Positions 1-7,515 of a stretch of DNA of 49,064 nucleotides are shown here, piece by piece. This stretch comes from Spirochaetales bacterium (GTDB taxonomy: Bacteria > Spirochaetota > Spirochaetia > Treponematales > UBA12059). The number at the start of each line of letters is the position of its first letter. The stretch's first letter is position 1. Made by a program: the position numbers and the translations under genes. Location: assembly GCA_016928955.1 (NCBI GenBank), contig JAFGJV010000043.1, forward strand, positions 1-49,064. The letters are read 5' to 3'. The notes beneath the pieces are model-generated. The model had not been told where the DNA came from and made no database searches. It worked only from the letters and a program-made list of their open reading frames with translations.

Positions 1-129
1 GACGCGCGCTCATCCAAAGGCCGGCAAGGAGAGCCGAGCCGGTACGTCATGGAAGACGCGCCACCGGAGAACGCTTTCCGTGACGCCGTGGTAGCATTTC
101 AGACAATGCTTATAGGAGGTTCAATATGA
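1..129 (+). CDS. possible 3' end of an upstream gene (partial)
   Basis: One forward frame is open from the left edge and ends in TGA at 127-129, overlapping the next gene's ATG as ATGA. That junction type is common in this window. The encoded tail is not recognisable, and its last eight codons run through the next gene's ribosome binding site with atypical codon choice. A start inside the window is not required, so this could be chance. No function is proposed. Confidence 0.25.
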   Translation, partial: DARSSKGRQGEPSRYVMEDAPPENAFRDAVVAFQTMLIGGSI

Positions 130-998
130 AGATGATCGATCTGACCATTCCGCTGGGCATAGGCACGCCGCCGTGGCCCACCTACGAGCCCCTTGAGGTG
201 AAGTACTTCAAGCGACTGGCGCCGAACGGGGCCAACGGCCAGCTGGTCACCCACTCAAACCACATAGGCACCCACCTGGACGGCGAGATCCATTTCTACA
301 CGCCGGGCAAGGACATTGCCAGCCTGGACATGGACTTCCTGGTGCACGAGGGCGCTATCGTCGACCTGTCGGACATTGCGGGCGACTACGACCTGTACAC
401 GTCCAAGATGGTAGAGGAACGCGTGGAGGTGAAGGAAGGCGACATCCTGATCATCCACACGGGCTTCCACCATTACGGCTGGGACCAGCCCACGGGCGAC
501 GAGATTCGCTACATGATCAAGCATCCTGGGCCCGACCGCGAGTTCGCCGAGTGGGCCAAGCGCAAGAAGCTGCGCTGGATAGGCGTGGACTGCGGTTCCG
601 CCGACCATCCCATGAACACCAAGATCCGCGACTGGATGCCCAAGCAGGCCGCCGAGTGCGACCGCCATTTCAAGTCCAAATACGGCAAGGGCCTGGACGA
701 CATCTTCACCGAGGACAAGTACCAGCTCATGCACATTGAGATGTTCAACGTGGGCATCATCCACGCCGAGTGCCTGGGCGGCGACATGGACCTGCTCCTC
801 AACCAGCGCGCCCTGATAGGCTGTTTCCCGTGGCGCTTTGTGGACGGCGAGTCCAGCGTGGCCCGCATTGTGGCCATGGTGGAAGACGAACGCTACGCCA
901 AGCTGATGGAGAAAAAGGCCAAATGCGAGCTGACCAAGTTCGGCGACATAGCCGGGGCCCGCGCCGCCTGGCTGCACGAGGAAGCCCGCAAAAAATGA
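126..998 (+). CDS. cyclase family protein (kynurenine formamidase-like metal hydrolase)
   Basis: A 290-residue protein of the cyclase / Kyn-formamidase superfamily (PF04199). The metal-binding signature is visible near residues 43-52 as HSNHIGTHLD, matching the HxGTHxD core, and a second histidine-rich stretch (IHTGFHHYGW) lies near residue 112. Family members hydrolyse amide or lactone-like bonds in small molecules (N-formylkynurenine, isatin and others) with divalent metal. The AGGAGG-like site at 115-120 (taggagg) sits ideally before ATG 126. It is longer than the usual 200-260 residue kynurenine formamidases because of an insert around residues 140-190, so the substrate is unlikely to be formylkynurenine. 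A CoA-transferase and an amidase follow on the same strand, which suggests one catabolic unit. The family call is firm and the substrate unknown. Confidence 0.85.
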   Translation: MKMIDLTIPLGIGTPPWPTYEPLEVKYFKRLAPNGANGQLVTHSNHIGTHLDGEIHFYTPGKDIASLDMDFLVHEGAIVDLSDIAGDYDLYTSKMVEERVEVKEGDILIIHTGFHHYGWDQPTGDEIRYMIKHPGPDREFAEWAKRKKLRWIGVDCGSADHPMNTKIRDWMPKQAAECDRHFKSKYGKGLDDIFTEDKYQLMHIEMFNVGIIHAECLGGDMDLLLNQRALIGCFPWRFVDGESSVARIVAMVEDERYAKLMEKKAKCELTKFGDIAGARAAWLHEEARKK

Positions 999-1003
999 CA
1001 AGA

Positions 1004-1039
1004 GGGAACCTCTAAAAACTGAAGGTTTTAGAGGCTCCC
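1004..1039. repeat. GGGAACC-type hairpin repeat, copy 1
   Basis: Imperfect inverted repeat 5 nt after the cyclase stop: left arm GGGAACCTCTAAAAACT, right arm AGGTTTTAGAGGCTCCC. It belongs to the same family as 5512-5547, 32254-32290, 32323-32362, 40206-40243 and 48977-49016. The position just past a stop codon suggests a terminator-like or mRNA-stabilising role, or a targeted insertion site for a small palindromic element. Confidence 0.9.
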
Positions 1040-1046
1040 AATAATC

Positions 1047-1123
1047 GAACCGCAGAAACACAGAGAAATCGGGAAGGCTCGCGCCACGCCCATTTTCTCG
1101 TAGCCTCTGTGTCTCTGTGGTTC
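1047..1123. repeat. inverted pair of the GAACCACAGAGACACAGAG repeat family
   Basis: Two 19-nt arms face each other: 1047-1065 (GAACCGCAGAAACACAGAG) and 1105-1123, whose complement reads GAACCACAGAGACACAGAG, so 17 of 19 match. The element fills the gap between the cyclase and CoA-transferase genes. It also creates a spurious in-frame extension upstream of the CoA-transferase. A diverged third copy lies at 32410-32427. From memory, similar strings are scattered in many unrelated bacterial genomes. Confidence 0.75.
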
Positions 1124-1144
1124 ATATTCCTACTGGAGGCCGAT

Positions 1145-2350
1145 ATGGCTAAACCGCTCGAGGGGATACGCGTCCTCGACCTGACCAGGGTGCTTGCCGG
1201 GCCCTTCTGCACCATGACCCTGTCCGACCTCGGAGCCGAGATTATCAAGATCGAGGTGCCGGGCACGGGCGACGACTCGCGCAGCTTTGGCCCTTTCAAG
1301 AACGGCCAGAGCCTGTATTTCCTGAACATCAACCGCGGCAAGAAGAGCGTGGCCATAGACCTGAAAACCCAGGACGGCAAGGCCCTGCTCCTGGAGCTGG
1401 CCAAGCAGTGCGACGTGCTCGTGGAAAACTACCGGCCCGGCACCATGGAGAAGCTCGGCCTGGGCTGGGACGTCCTCAAGAAGGCCAATCCGCGCCTCGT
1501 GTACGCCGCCGTATCCGGCTTTGGCCACACGGGACCTGACTCAGGCCGGCCCGCCTACGACATCCTGGTGCAGGCCAGGGGCGGCGTGATGAGCATAACC
1601 GGCTGGCCGGACACGCCGCCCACCCGGGTCGGCTTGTCCATGGGCGACATCATGGCCGCGTCCTTTGCCACCTCGGGTATCCTGGCCGCCCTGTACCAGC
1701 GCGCGGCCTCCGGCAAGGGACAGAAGGTGGACGTGGCCATGCTGGACTGCCAGTTGGCCATCCTGGAGAACGCCCTGGTACGCTACCAGGTGGACGGCAA
1801 GCCGCCCGAGCCCATAGGCACGCGCCATCCCACCATCACGCCCTTCCAGGCCTTCCACGCTTCCGACGGCTGGTTTGTGGTGGGCGTGGGCAACGACGCC
1901 CTGTGGAAATCCTTCTGCGGGGCCATACAAAGGCCGGACCTGCTTGCCGACCAGCGCTTTGCCACCAACGCCGACCGGACCAAGCACTATGACGACCTCA
2001 TTCCGGAGCTGGAGCGCGTCTTCGAACACCGGCCCATGGACGAGTGGCTGGATATCCTGGAACGGGCCGGCGTCCCGTCGGCCCCGGTCAACACGGTGGA
2101 CCGCGTCATGAAAGATCCCCAGCTGGCAGCGCGCTCCATGTTCGTGACCGTGGACGATCCGGCGGCCGGACGGGTTACCATACCGGGCAATCCCATCAAG
2201 ATGGAAAACATCCCGGAGAGCCCCACGCGCCCCGTGCCGCCGCGCATAGGCCAGCACACGGCCGACGTGCTCGCCTCCGTGCTTGGCCTGGACAACGCCC
2301 GCATTGCCGAGCTCAAGGCCTCCGGAGCCATACGCGATGACGGCGACTGA
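1145..2350 (+). CDS. CaiB/BaiF (class III) CoA-transferase
   Basis: A 401-residue family III CoA-transferase. The N-terminus (LEGIRVLDLTRVLAGPFC, then LGAEIIKIE) and the following GRGKKS-like and VLVENYRPG motifs are diagnostic. The catalytic aspartate expected near residue 170 fits GLSMGDIMAA. These enzymes move CoA between carboxylic acids, forming an aspartyl-CoA anhydride. The start at 1145 has a TGGAGG site at 1134-1140. The frame opens earlier, at 1109, but that extension only translates the CACAGAG repeat. It overlaps the amidase by 14 nt, so the two are co-translated. Together with the cyclase upstream this points to degradation of an amide- or lactone-type acid through a CoA thioester. 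The acid is not identifiable. Confidence 0.92.
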   Translation: MAKPLEGIRVLDLTRVLAGPFCTMTLSDLGAEIIKIEVPGTGDDSRSFGPFKNGQSLYFLNINRGKKSVAIDLKTQDGKALLLELAKQCDVLVENYRPGTMEKLGLGWDVLKKANPRLVYAAVSGFGHTGPDSGRPAYDILVQARGGVMSITGWPDTPPTRVGLSMGDIMAASFATSGILAALYQRAASGKGQKVDVAMLDCQLAILENALVRYQVDGKPPEPIGTRHPTITPFQAFHASDGWFVVGVGNDALWKSFCGAIQRPDLLADQRFATNADRTKHYDDLIPELERVFEHRPMDEWLDILERAGVPSAPVNTVDRVMKDPQLAARSMFVTVDDPAAGRVTIPGNPIKMENIPESPTRPVPPRIGQHTADVLASVLGLDNARIAELKASGAIRDDGD

Positions 2351-3665
2351 GGGTTTGGCTCGGCCGCTGTCGCTGGCCAAGACGGCGGCGGATGTAGCCA
2401 GCGGGAAACGTGCCCTTGAAGACCATGTCCTGGACATCCTGGACAGGGTCGACGCTCTTGAACCGAGCGTGCTTGCCCTCCTGCCCGAACCCGGCAGAAG
2501 GGACCGCCTCCTGTCCGACGCGCGCCGGCTTCTGGCCGCCTGGCCGGATCCTCAGAGGCGGCCGCTCCTGTTCGGGACTATGGTTGGCGTCAAGGACATA
2601 TTCGCCGTGGACGGCTTCCCTACCCGGGCCGGCTCGCGCCTTCCTCCCGAGCTGTTTGCCATGCCGGAAGGCCCCGTGGTCCGCGCCTTGCGCGGCGCCG
2701 GCGCCCTGATTCTGGGAAAAACGGTAACCACGGAATTCGCCTATTTCAGCCCGGGCCCCACGCGCAACCCCCGGGACCCTCGGCACACGCCGGGAGGCTC
2801 AAGCTCGGGCTCGGCCGCGGCGGTGGCCGCCGGCTTCTGCGCCCTGGCCACGGCCACCCAGACCATAGGCTCGGTCACCAGGCCCGCGGCCTTCTGCGGG
2901 GTGGCGGGCTGGAAACCCAGTTACGAGCGCCTGAGCAGGAAGGGCGTGGTGCCCTTCAGCCGCTCCGTGGACCATGTTGGCCTCATAGCCGCCGACGCCG
3001 CCAGCCTGGCCTTGGCCGCCGCCGCTCTTGCTCCGCATTGGTCGGGACGACGCTCGTCTCCGGCCGCCTTTGGCCGGCGCGCGCCCGTCCTGCTGGTACC
3101 CAACGGCCCGTATCTGGGGCAGGCGTCCGCGGACGGAATGGCCGCCTTCCAGCGCGACCTGGACAGCCTGGCCGCCGCGGGCTGCGTCATCGAGCGGACG
3201 GATGCCTTTCCCGACATCGAGGATATCAATACCCGGCACCGGCGTATATGCGCGGCCGATCTGGCCCATGCCCACCGCGCCTGGTTCGACGCCCATGGCG
3301 ACCTGTACGCACCGGCCACCCGCGAGCTCATCGAGCAGGGCCGCGCCGTGGATCCCAAACAGCTGGCCAAGGACCTGGCTGGCAGGCGCTCCCTCAGAAA
3401 GCGCCTGGACAAAACGCTCGCGGCATCCGGAGCCGACGCGTGGGTATCTCCCGCGGCGCCGGGCCCGGCTCCAGCCGGCCTAGAATCCACCGGCAGCCCC
3501 ATCATGAACCTGCCGTGGACCCACGCCGGCGTGCCCACCGTGAACGTTCCGTCGGCCACTGCATGGACGGCCCTGCCCACGGGCATACAGCTAGCCGGCC
3601 GATTCGGCCGGGACGAGGAACTTGTGGCACTGGCAGTCAAGCTGGAGCTGCTGCTGGGTCGATAG
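2337..3665 (+). CDS. amidase signature family hydrolase
   Basis: A 442-residue amidase-signature enzyme (PF01425). The Ser-cisSer-Lys triad is visible: lysine in MVGVKDIFAVDG near residue 85, cis-serine in the GGSSSGSAAAVAAG loop, and nucleophile serine in TIGSVTRPAAFCGV. Such enzymes hydrolyse linear amides, and members acting on allophanate or aryl/acyl amides share the RPAAFCG form. ATG 2337 lies inside the end of the CoA-transferase gene (14 nt overlap), implying translational coupling. A frame from 2283 exists but would extend into that gene without need. The substrate is unknown. The cluster suggests it releases an acid that the neighbouring CoA-transferase activates. Confidence 0.9.
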   Translation: MTATEGLARPLSLAKTAADVASGKRALEDHVLDILDRVDALEPSVLALLPEPGRRDRLLSDARRLLAAWPDPQRRPLLFGTMVGVKDIFAVDGFPTRAGSRLPPELFAMPEGPVVRALRGAGALILGKTVTTEFAYFSPGPTRNPRDPRHTPGGSSSGSAAAVAAGFCALATATQTIGSVTRPAAFCGVAGWKPSYERLSRKGVVPFSRSVDHVGLIAADAASLALAAAALAPHWSGRRSSPAAFGRRAPVLLVPNGPYLGQASADGMAAFQRDLDSLAAAGCVIERTDAFPDIEDINTRHRRICAADLAHAHRAWFDAHGDLYAPATRELIEQGRAVDPKQLAKDLAGRRSLRKRLDKTLAASGADAWVSPAAPGPAPAGLESTGSPIMNLPWTHAGVPTVNVPSATAWTALPTGIQLAGRFGRDEELVALAVKLELLLGR

Positions 3666-3693
3666 CAGGCTGGCTGGCAGATCAGGATTGGGC

Positions 3694-3726
3694 GCGGGCC
3701 GCCCGGGGAGTTGCCGGGCGGCCCGC
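3694..3726. terminator. strong hairpin between convergent genes
   Basis: Perfect 13-bp stem (GCGGGCCGCCCGG at 3694-3706 with its complement at 3714-3726) and a 7-nt loop, between the amidase and the oppositely oriented unknown gene. There is no T-tract, so it would act as a bidirectional stem or an end-protecting structure rather than a classic intrinsic terminator. Confidence 0.6.
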
Positions 3727-3728
3727 GT

Positions 3729-4301
3729 TCACGACAGGGCCTTGTTTTCTTCCAAGCCGCCGAGTATGCGTTTGGCCAGGGCAAGCCGCGCCTCTATGTT
3801 CCGGAGGCGCTCTATCACCTTGACGCGCTTCAGGAGGTCGTTCTCGTCGCCCGCCAGGGCCAGCTTCCTGAGTATGTCCATCTTGACGTATACAAAGCGT
3901 AGGGCCTGCAGGACGTTCTCGTATTTCTGCATGGACCGCTCGCGCGCGCCCACCATGTCGGCCAGGTTCTTGATGCGGCCCTTGCTGGACAGCTTGCGGT
4001 ACACGTCTTCTTTCTCGTTGCCCATCAAAACCATTTCCATGACACCCGTCTCAAAGTTGCTGATGAAAAACCGTATCCGCGGGTCGCTCCAGCCGACCTC
4101 CCGGTCCCGCGCGTCTATCAGCACGGCCAGCAGGTCCAGGTCCTTGCACACTTCCAGGTAGAGGAGCCTGATGACCGACGAGGTCTCGCGCCGCACGCTG
4201 TTCCATTTTTCTATGCGCGACGCTATGAGTCCTATGGTGTCCAGGGCCGCGCCCGCGGTTCCCGCGGCCAGGCCGGCCGTGTCCAGGGCTTCCTTCAGCA
4301 T
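3729..4301 (-). CDS. hypothetical protein, helical
   Basis: A 190-residue protein I do not recognise. The first 30 residues are small and apolar (LAAGTAGAALDTIGLIAS) and could be a weak membrane or helical segment. The rest is charged and probably all alpha-helical, ending in KRILGGLEENKALS. It starts with ATG at 4301, inside the end of the Nudix gene (ATGCTGA, 7 nt overlap), so it is very likely co-translated with it. It is the last gene of the leftward run and ends 2 nt from the strong hairpin at 3694-3726. High GC and normal codon use argue it is a real resident gene. Confidence 0.7.
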   Translation of the reverse strand: MLKEALDTAGLAAGTAGAALDTIGLIASRIEKWNSVRRETSSVIRLLYLEVCKDLDLLAVLIDARDREVGWSDPRIRFFISNFETGVMEMVLMGNEKEDVYRKLSSKGRIKNLADMVGARERSMQKYENVLQALRFVYVKMDILRKLALAGDENDLLKRVKVIERLRNIEARLALAKRILGGLEENKALS

Positions 4302-4831
4302 TGCCGGTCCCCCGTCCGTATGCCCGCGGGGCTCTGACTCCTGCCCAGGCCGGACACGGCGGCGTCAAAGGACCTGGCCAGGCTTGGCACCATGGCCCCC
4401 TCGCTGAACATGGCGCGTATGGCGTCTGGCGACAGGAAGCGCGCGGCCACGGTCTCTCGTTCCTGCAGCCGTATGTCGGAAGGCCCCGCGTCCAGGACAA
4501 AGAGCCACACGTCGTACAGGCTGTCGTCGCCCACATAGGAGTCGACCACGCGGCCAAGCGCCGGGTCGGCCCTGAGTCCGGTTTCCTCTTCCAGCTCGCG
4601 GACGGCCGCCAAAAGGCTGCCCTCTCCGGCCACGGCAGAACCTCCGGTGCATTCCCACAGTCCGGGCCAGACCTTGTCTGGATGGCGCTTGGTGACCAGA
4701 AAGCGGCCGTCCGGCGTGGCTACCCACACCAGAACGACCAGATGGTAGTCGCCAGGAGCCAGCTCCGCGCCTCGGACGTGGGTGCGCCCGGTAGGCGTCC
4801 CGTCTATCGTGTAAATGTCCCAGATTTCCAT
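4295..4831 (-). CDS. Nudix hydrolase
   Basis: A 178-residue Nudix protein. The Nudix box runs from G64 to L86: G64, E70, R78-E79 and E81-E82-E83-x-G85 all fit GX5EX7REUXEEXGU. The opening MEIWDIYTIDG...GRTHVRG is the pattern of the small group often labelled isopentenyl-diphosphate isomerase-like or YfcD-type Nudix proteins. I chose ATG 4831 because of that conserved opening and a GGGGGA site 7-12 nt upstream. The frame can be extended to 4909, but without a good ribosome binding site. It probably hydrolyses a nucleoside diphosphate derivative; the substrate is unknown. It overlaps the next gene by 7 nt. Confidence 0.88.
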   Translation of the reverse strand: MEIWDIYTIDGTPTGRTHVRGAELAPGDYHLVVLVWVATPDGRFLVTKRHPDKVWPGLWECTGGSAVAGEGSLLAAVRELEEETGLRADPALGRVVDSYVGDDSLYDVWLFVLDAGPSDIRLQERETVAARFLSPDAIRAMFSEGAMVPSLARSFDAAVSGLGRSQSPAGIRTGDRQC

Positions 4832-4938
4832 GTCCGGTCCCCCGAGCTCGGCGGGCAAGATCCCAAGCCAGCGCCGATTCATAGTGCGCGCGGTCCCGGG
4901 AATTGTCAAATCCTGATCGTGGCCCGAACTCGGAAAAA

Positions 4939-5490
4939 TCAGTGACCGCGCGTGGGGGAGCCGTTTCCATCATCTGTACCGACAGCGTCGCCTTCCACCA
5001 GCACCTCCGGCAAGGTGCGGCCGGAACCTCCGGGCACTACGTAGCCGCCCACCACGAATTCGGCCACGGCCCGGACCTTGCTGGACGAAAACGACGCGGA
5101 GTTTTTCCTGGCCAATTCGATATACTCCAGGACGATCCGCAGTGCGTCGTCAAGGTCGGTATCAAACACGGCTATGACGGAATCAGAAAGCCCCGCTATC
5201 CGGATGTTGGGATACAGCCCGGATATGTGGCCATAGTTGACGTAGTTGGGTATGCCGGCCGACGACAAGAGCGAACGGAGCACCATGAGATCCTCGGAAT
5301 TGTACACGCGCACCAGGGGCATGGCGCTGCGGCCTTGGGCCTGGGCCAGGAACTCCGCGTCGTACTCGCCCGGCTGGTCCTCAGCCCCGCCAGGAGTGGC
5401 CTTCAAGGAAGAGTGCCTGGCGCGGGCCAGAAAGAGGATGAAGCCGGAAACAATGAGTATCAAGGCCAGGAACTTGAATTGATCCATCAC
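4939..5490 (-). CDS. membrane-anchored DUF2007-like protein
   Basis: A 183-residue protein with one N-terminal membrane segment (residues 5-22, FKFLALILIVSGFILFLA), then a cytoplasmic domain. The stretch VRVYNSEDLMVLRSLLSSAG, followed by GIPNYVNY near residues 60-88, resembles DUF2007 / putative signal-transducing proteins, in which a short beta-alpha unit carries 'E..LKSLLES.GI'. The start is GTG 5490 or ATG 5487, behind an AAGGGG site. The hairpin repeat at 5512-5547 lies directly upstream, so translation begins just after it. The tail after residue 150 is low-complexity and polar. The biochemical role is not known. Confidence 0.65.
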   Translation of the reverse strand: MMDQFKFLALILIVSGFILFLARARHSSLKATPGGAEDQPGEYDAEFLAQAQGRSAMPLVRVYNSEDLMVLRSLLSSAGIPNYVNYGHISGLYPNIRIAGLSDSVIAVFDTDLDDALRIVLEYIELARKNSASFSSSKVRAVAEFVVGGYVVPGGSGRTLPEVLVEGDAVGTDDGNGSPTRGH

Positions 5491-5511
5491 GTACCCCTTC
5501 GTGTGGCATAA

Positions 5512-5547
5512 GGGAACCTCTAAAAACTTCAGTTTTTAGAGGTTCCC
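5512..5547. repeat. GGGAACC-type hairpin repeat, copy 2 (perfect arms)
   Basis: Perfect 17-bp arms (GGGAACCTCTAAAAACT with its exact complement) around a 2-nt loop. It overlaps the end of the PIN-domain gene: read on the minus strand, the repeat supplies the last codons Gly-Asn-Leu and the TAA stop. On the other side it lies 22 nt from the start of the membrane protein gene. Confidence 0.95.
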
Positions 5548-5913
5548 ATAGACCACGGATCGCAGGAAGGTCCGCCAGTCCTGGACCCTGACGCCGGAGC
5601 GGGACGCCGCCTCTGCCAGGCCCGCGTCTTCCGTCACCAACAGTGTACACGACGCGGCCGTGCGCGCAATCAGGCCATCGGAGCGGTGCCTGCCCCCCGT
5701 GGCCCCGTCTTGGGGCGCGGCCAGGGTACGGCACAGCGACCGGGCCAGGCCCAGGAGTGCGTCCCGTCTGCTCGGGTCAGGCACGGCCTCCAGCTCGGCA
5801 AGCTGGACAGGCGTCACCAAGAGCGACAGGTCGCGGCGCTCGGCCAGCTCGGACGCGGCCTCGGGGTCTGCAAGGAGGCGGTCAAAGATGTTGCTGTCCA
5901 GCATGATACGCAC
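5536..5913 (-). CDS. PIN-domain protein (putative ribonuclease)
   Basis: A 125-residue PIN-like protein. The opening MRIMLDSNIFDRLL gives the first conserved Asp (D6). A central acidic position appears in AELEAVPD, the next in SDGLIARTAA and the last in LLVTEDAGLAEAA, the order expected of PIN metal-binding residues. PIN domains are Mg-dependent RNases, often VapC-type toxins. No AbrB, RHH or PhD-type antitoxin gene adjoins it, and the upstream neighbour, 9 nt away, is an RNA methyltransferase, so an RNA-processing role is at least as likely as toxin. The start is GTG 5913; ATG 5904 would remove the first beta-strand. Its last three codons and stop lie in the hairpin repeat, so the original C-terminus may have been altered. 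Confidence 0.75.
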   Translation of the reverse strand: MRIMLDSNIFDRLLADPEAASELAERRDLSLLVTPVQLAELEAVPDPSRRDALLGLARSLCRTLAAPQDGATGGRHRSDGLIARTAASCTLLVTEDAGLAEAASRSGVRVQDWRTFLRSVVYGNL

Positions 5914-5922
5914 GGCCGGCTG

Positions 5923-6678
5923 TCAGGTCTTCGCAACCGGCGGCCGGCAGTGGTGCAGGAATAGGGCGGCGGCCTGGGACACGTTGAGGCTTTCCATGGC
6001 GCCGGCGCCCTGGATGCGCACCAGGATTCCGCAGGCGGCCTGGGTTTCCTTGTCCAGTCCGCTTTCCTCGTTGCCAAGCGCCAGGATAAGCCCGCCTCCG
6101 GCCGGCCGGAAAGCTGAAAGCTCGGTGGATCCGCGGTGGTCAGCGCCCACGCTGGGAAGCGCTCCCGCCGCGCGTGCCAGGCACCGGGCGGCAGATTCGT
6201 CGGCGTATACCTGGACGCGGCTCAGGGCGCCCCGGGCCACGCGGTACGCGCTGGTGGTAAGGCGGGCCGGGCCAAAGCGCTCGGTCAGCACCAGGGCGCT
6301 CCAGCCAAAGAAGGCGGCCGCGCGCGCTATGGCACCTATGTTGTGGTCGTCGCCCACGCCGTCCAGCAGGACCACGCGGGATCCTCCCGCGGCCCACTGT
6401 CGTACCAGGCTGTCCGTCACGCGGGCGGGCGGCAGGTCGGCCACCATGGCAACCACGCCCTGGTGATGCACGGTGCCTGACAGCCGCTCAAGCTCGGCCG
6501 CCTCTACCACGCGGTACGGCCGCCGTTCCCTGGCCAAGAGGGAGCACAGGCCGCCGAATTCCTTGATATGCTCGGCCGAGCAGAAAAACCGCGTCACGGT
6601 TTCCGGCATGGCCGCGGCCAGGGCTCGCACGGCCTCGAGCCCGCACACGGCCAGCTCGCTTCGTCGCTGTTGGTTCAC
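5923..6678 (-). CDS. TrmH/SpoU family RNA 2'-O-methyltransferase
   Basis: A 251-residue SPOUT-class methyltransferase. An N-terminal substrate-binding domain (ELAVCGLEAVRALAAAMPE) is followed by the three SpoU motifs: DGVGDDHNIGAIARAAAFFG (motif 1), LALGNEESGLDKE (motif 2) and AMESLNVSQAAALFLH (motif 3, the trefoil knot). It uses S-adenosylmethionine to methylate a ribose in tRNA or 23S rRNA. The exact target, for example RlmB-like, cannot be read from sequence. GTG 6678 is preferred because it precedes the conserved domain and has a TGGTGG stretch upstream. The longer frame opens only with TTG at 6714. It is followed 9 nt later by the PIN gene. Confidence 0.88.
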   Translation of the reverse strand: MNQQRRSELAVCGLEAVRALAAAMPETVTRFFCSAEHIKEFGGLCSLLARERRPYRVVEAAELERLSGTVHHQGVVAMVADLPPARVTDSLVRQWAAGGSRVVLLDGVGDDHNIGAIARAAAFFGWSALVLTERFGPARLTTSAYRVARGALSRVQVYADESAARCLARAAGALPSVGADHRGSTELSAFRPAGGGLILALGNEESGLDKETQAACGILVRIQGAGAMESLNVSQAAALFLHHCRPPVAKT

Positions 6679-6726
6679 GCCACCAGCATAGCCCGCGCGG
6701 GGGAGGGCCGGCAAGCTGAACGCTTG

Positions 6727-7515
6727 CTATATGATTCTCACGTCCTTGGCGCCTTCTTCCCGGGCTATGGCGGCCAGGCGCTCCATGGTGGCGTCGTCCG
6801 GCCTAGGGAGGTCCCGGGCGGCCTTGCGCGTGCCCTGGGGTCGGAACCTGATCAGGGCGTACCGAGCCGCCGAGCCTGAGGCCGCCAGTTCCCGCGCGCC
6901 GTGGCGCACGGTGGAATCGGCGTCAAAAAGCCCGGGCGACACCACGGTGCGGAGCTCGACCAGCTTTCCCGCGGCGGCCAGGAACCTGAGGTTGGCTATC
7001 ACATGCGCGTTGTCAGCTCCGGTCAGGCGCCGGTGCTCGACGGGGTCCCAGGCCTTGAGGTCCAGCATGAAGCCGGCGGCGCGCCCCACGATGTCCGGCC
7101 TGGCCGCGTAATCCAGGGAGCCGTTGGTATCCACCAGGGCCGGCAGGCCCAGGCCGCCGAACAGCCCAACCAGGGCCGAAAGGAAGTCGGGCTGCTCCCC
7201 GCACTCGCCCCCGCTGACCGTAACGCCGGACAGAAAAGCCCGGTACGGCCACACGGCCGCCACCACGCCCAGCGCCGTCATCGCGCGCGGCCAGGCGGGC
7301 TGTTCGTCCGGCCGCGCCTTGGCGGTCACGGCCGGCCTGGTCTCAGGATTGTGGCAGTACACGCAATCGAACGAGCAGCCCTGCAGGAACACCGCCGCCC
7401 GGTTCCCCGGACCGTCCACCGCGCTGAACGTCAGGATGCGGGCCACCCTGCCTTCCCGCGCGGCCAGCTCCCTCCGTTCAGCCCGTGACGGAAAGGGAGC
7501 GGCCCCTCCGCTCAC
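6727..7515 (-). CDS. yjjW: YjjW-type glycyl-radical enzyme activase (radical SAM)
   Basis: A 262-residue radical-SAM protein. The CxxxCxxC cluster site is C47-C51-C54 (CSFDCVYCHNP), preceded by FSAVDGPGNRAAVFLQG as in PflA-type activases, with the GGE motif in VTVSGGECGEQPDFL. It reduces SAM to form the glycyl radical on its partner, here the YjjI homologue encoded directly upstream. The GTG start at 7515 overlaps the partner's TGA as GTGA. GTG 7446, with a GGAAGGCAGG stretch before it, is an alternative that would give a shorter N-terminus. The E. coli protein, as I recall it, carries an 8-cysteine ferredoxin insert after the first cluster. That insert is absent here, so electron delivery must differ. 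Confidence 0.85.
   Translation of the reverse strand: MSGGAAPFPSRAERRELAAREGRVARILTFSAVDGPGNRAAVFLQGCSFDCVYCHNPETRPAVTAKARPDEQPAWPRAMTALGVVAAVWPYRAFLSGVTVSGGECGEQPDFLSALVGLFGGLGLPALVDTNGSLDYAARPDIVGRAAGFMLDLKAWDPVEHRRLTGADNAHVIANLRFLAAAGKLVELRTVVSPGLFDADSTVRHGARELAASGSAARYALIRFRPQGTRKAARDLPRPDDATMERLAAIAREEGAKDVRII

Noticed and set aside
1109-1144. An N-terminal extension of the CoA-transferase
   Set aside because: It is translated from the CACAGAG repeat and is hydrophobic nonsense. The TGGAGG site and family alignment place the start at 1145.
5536-5913. VapBC-type toxin-antitoxin module at the PIN gene
   Set aside because: No antitoxin-sized gene or RHH/AbrB motif adjoins it. The neighbours are an RNA methyltransferase and a membrane protein.
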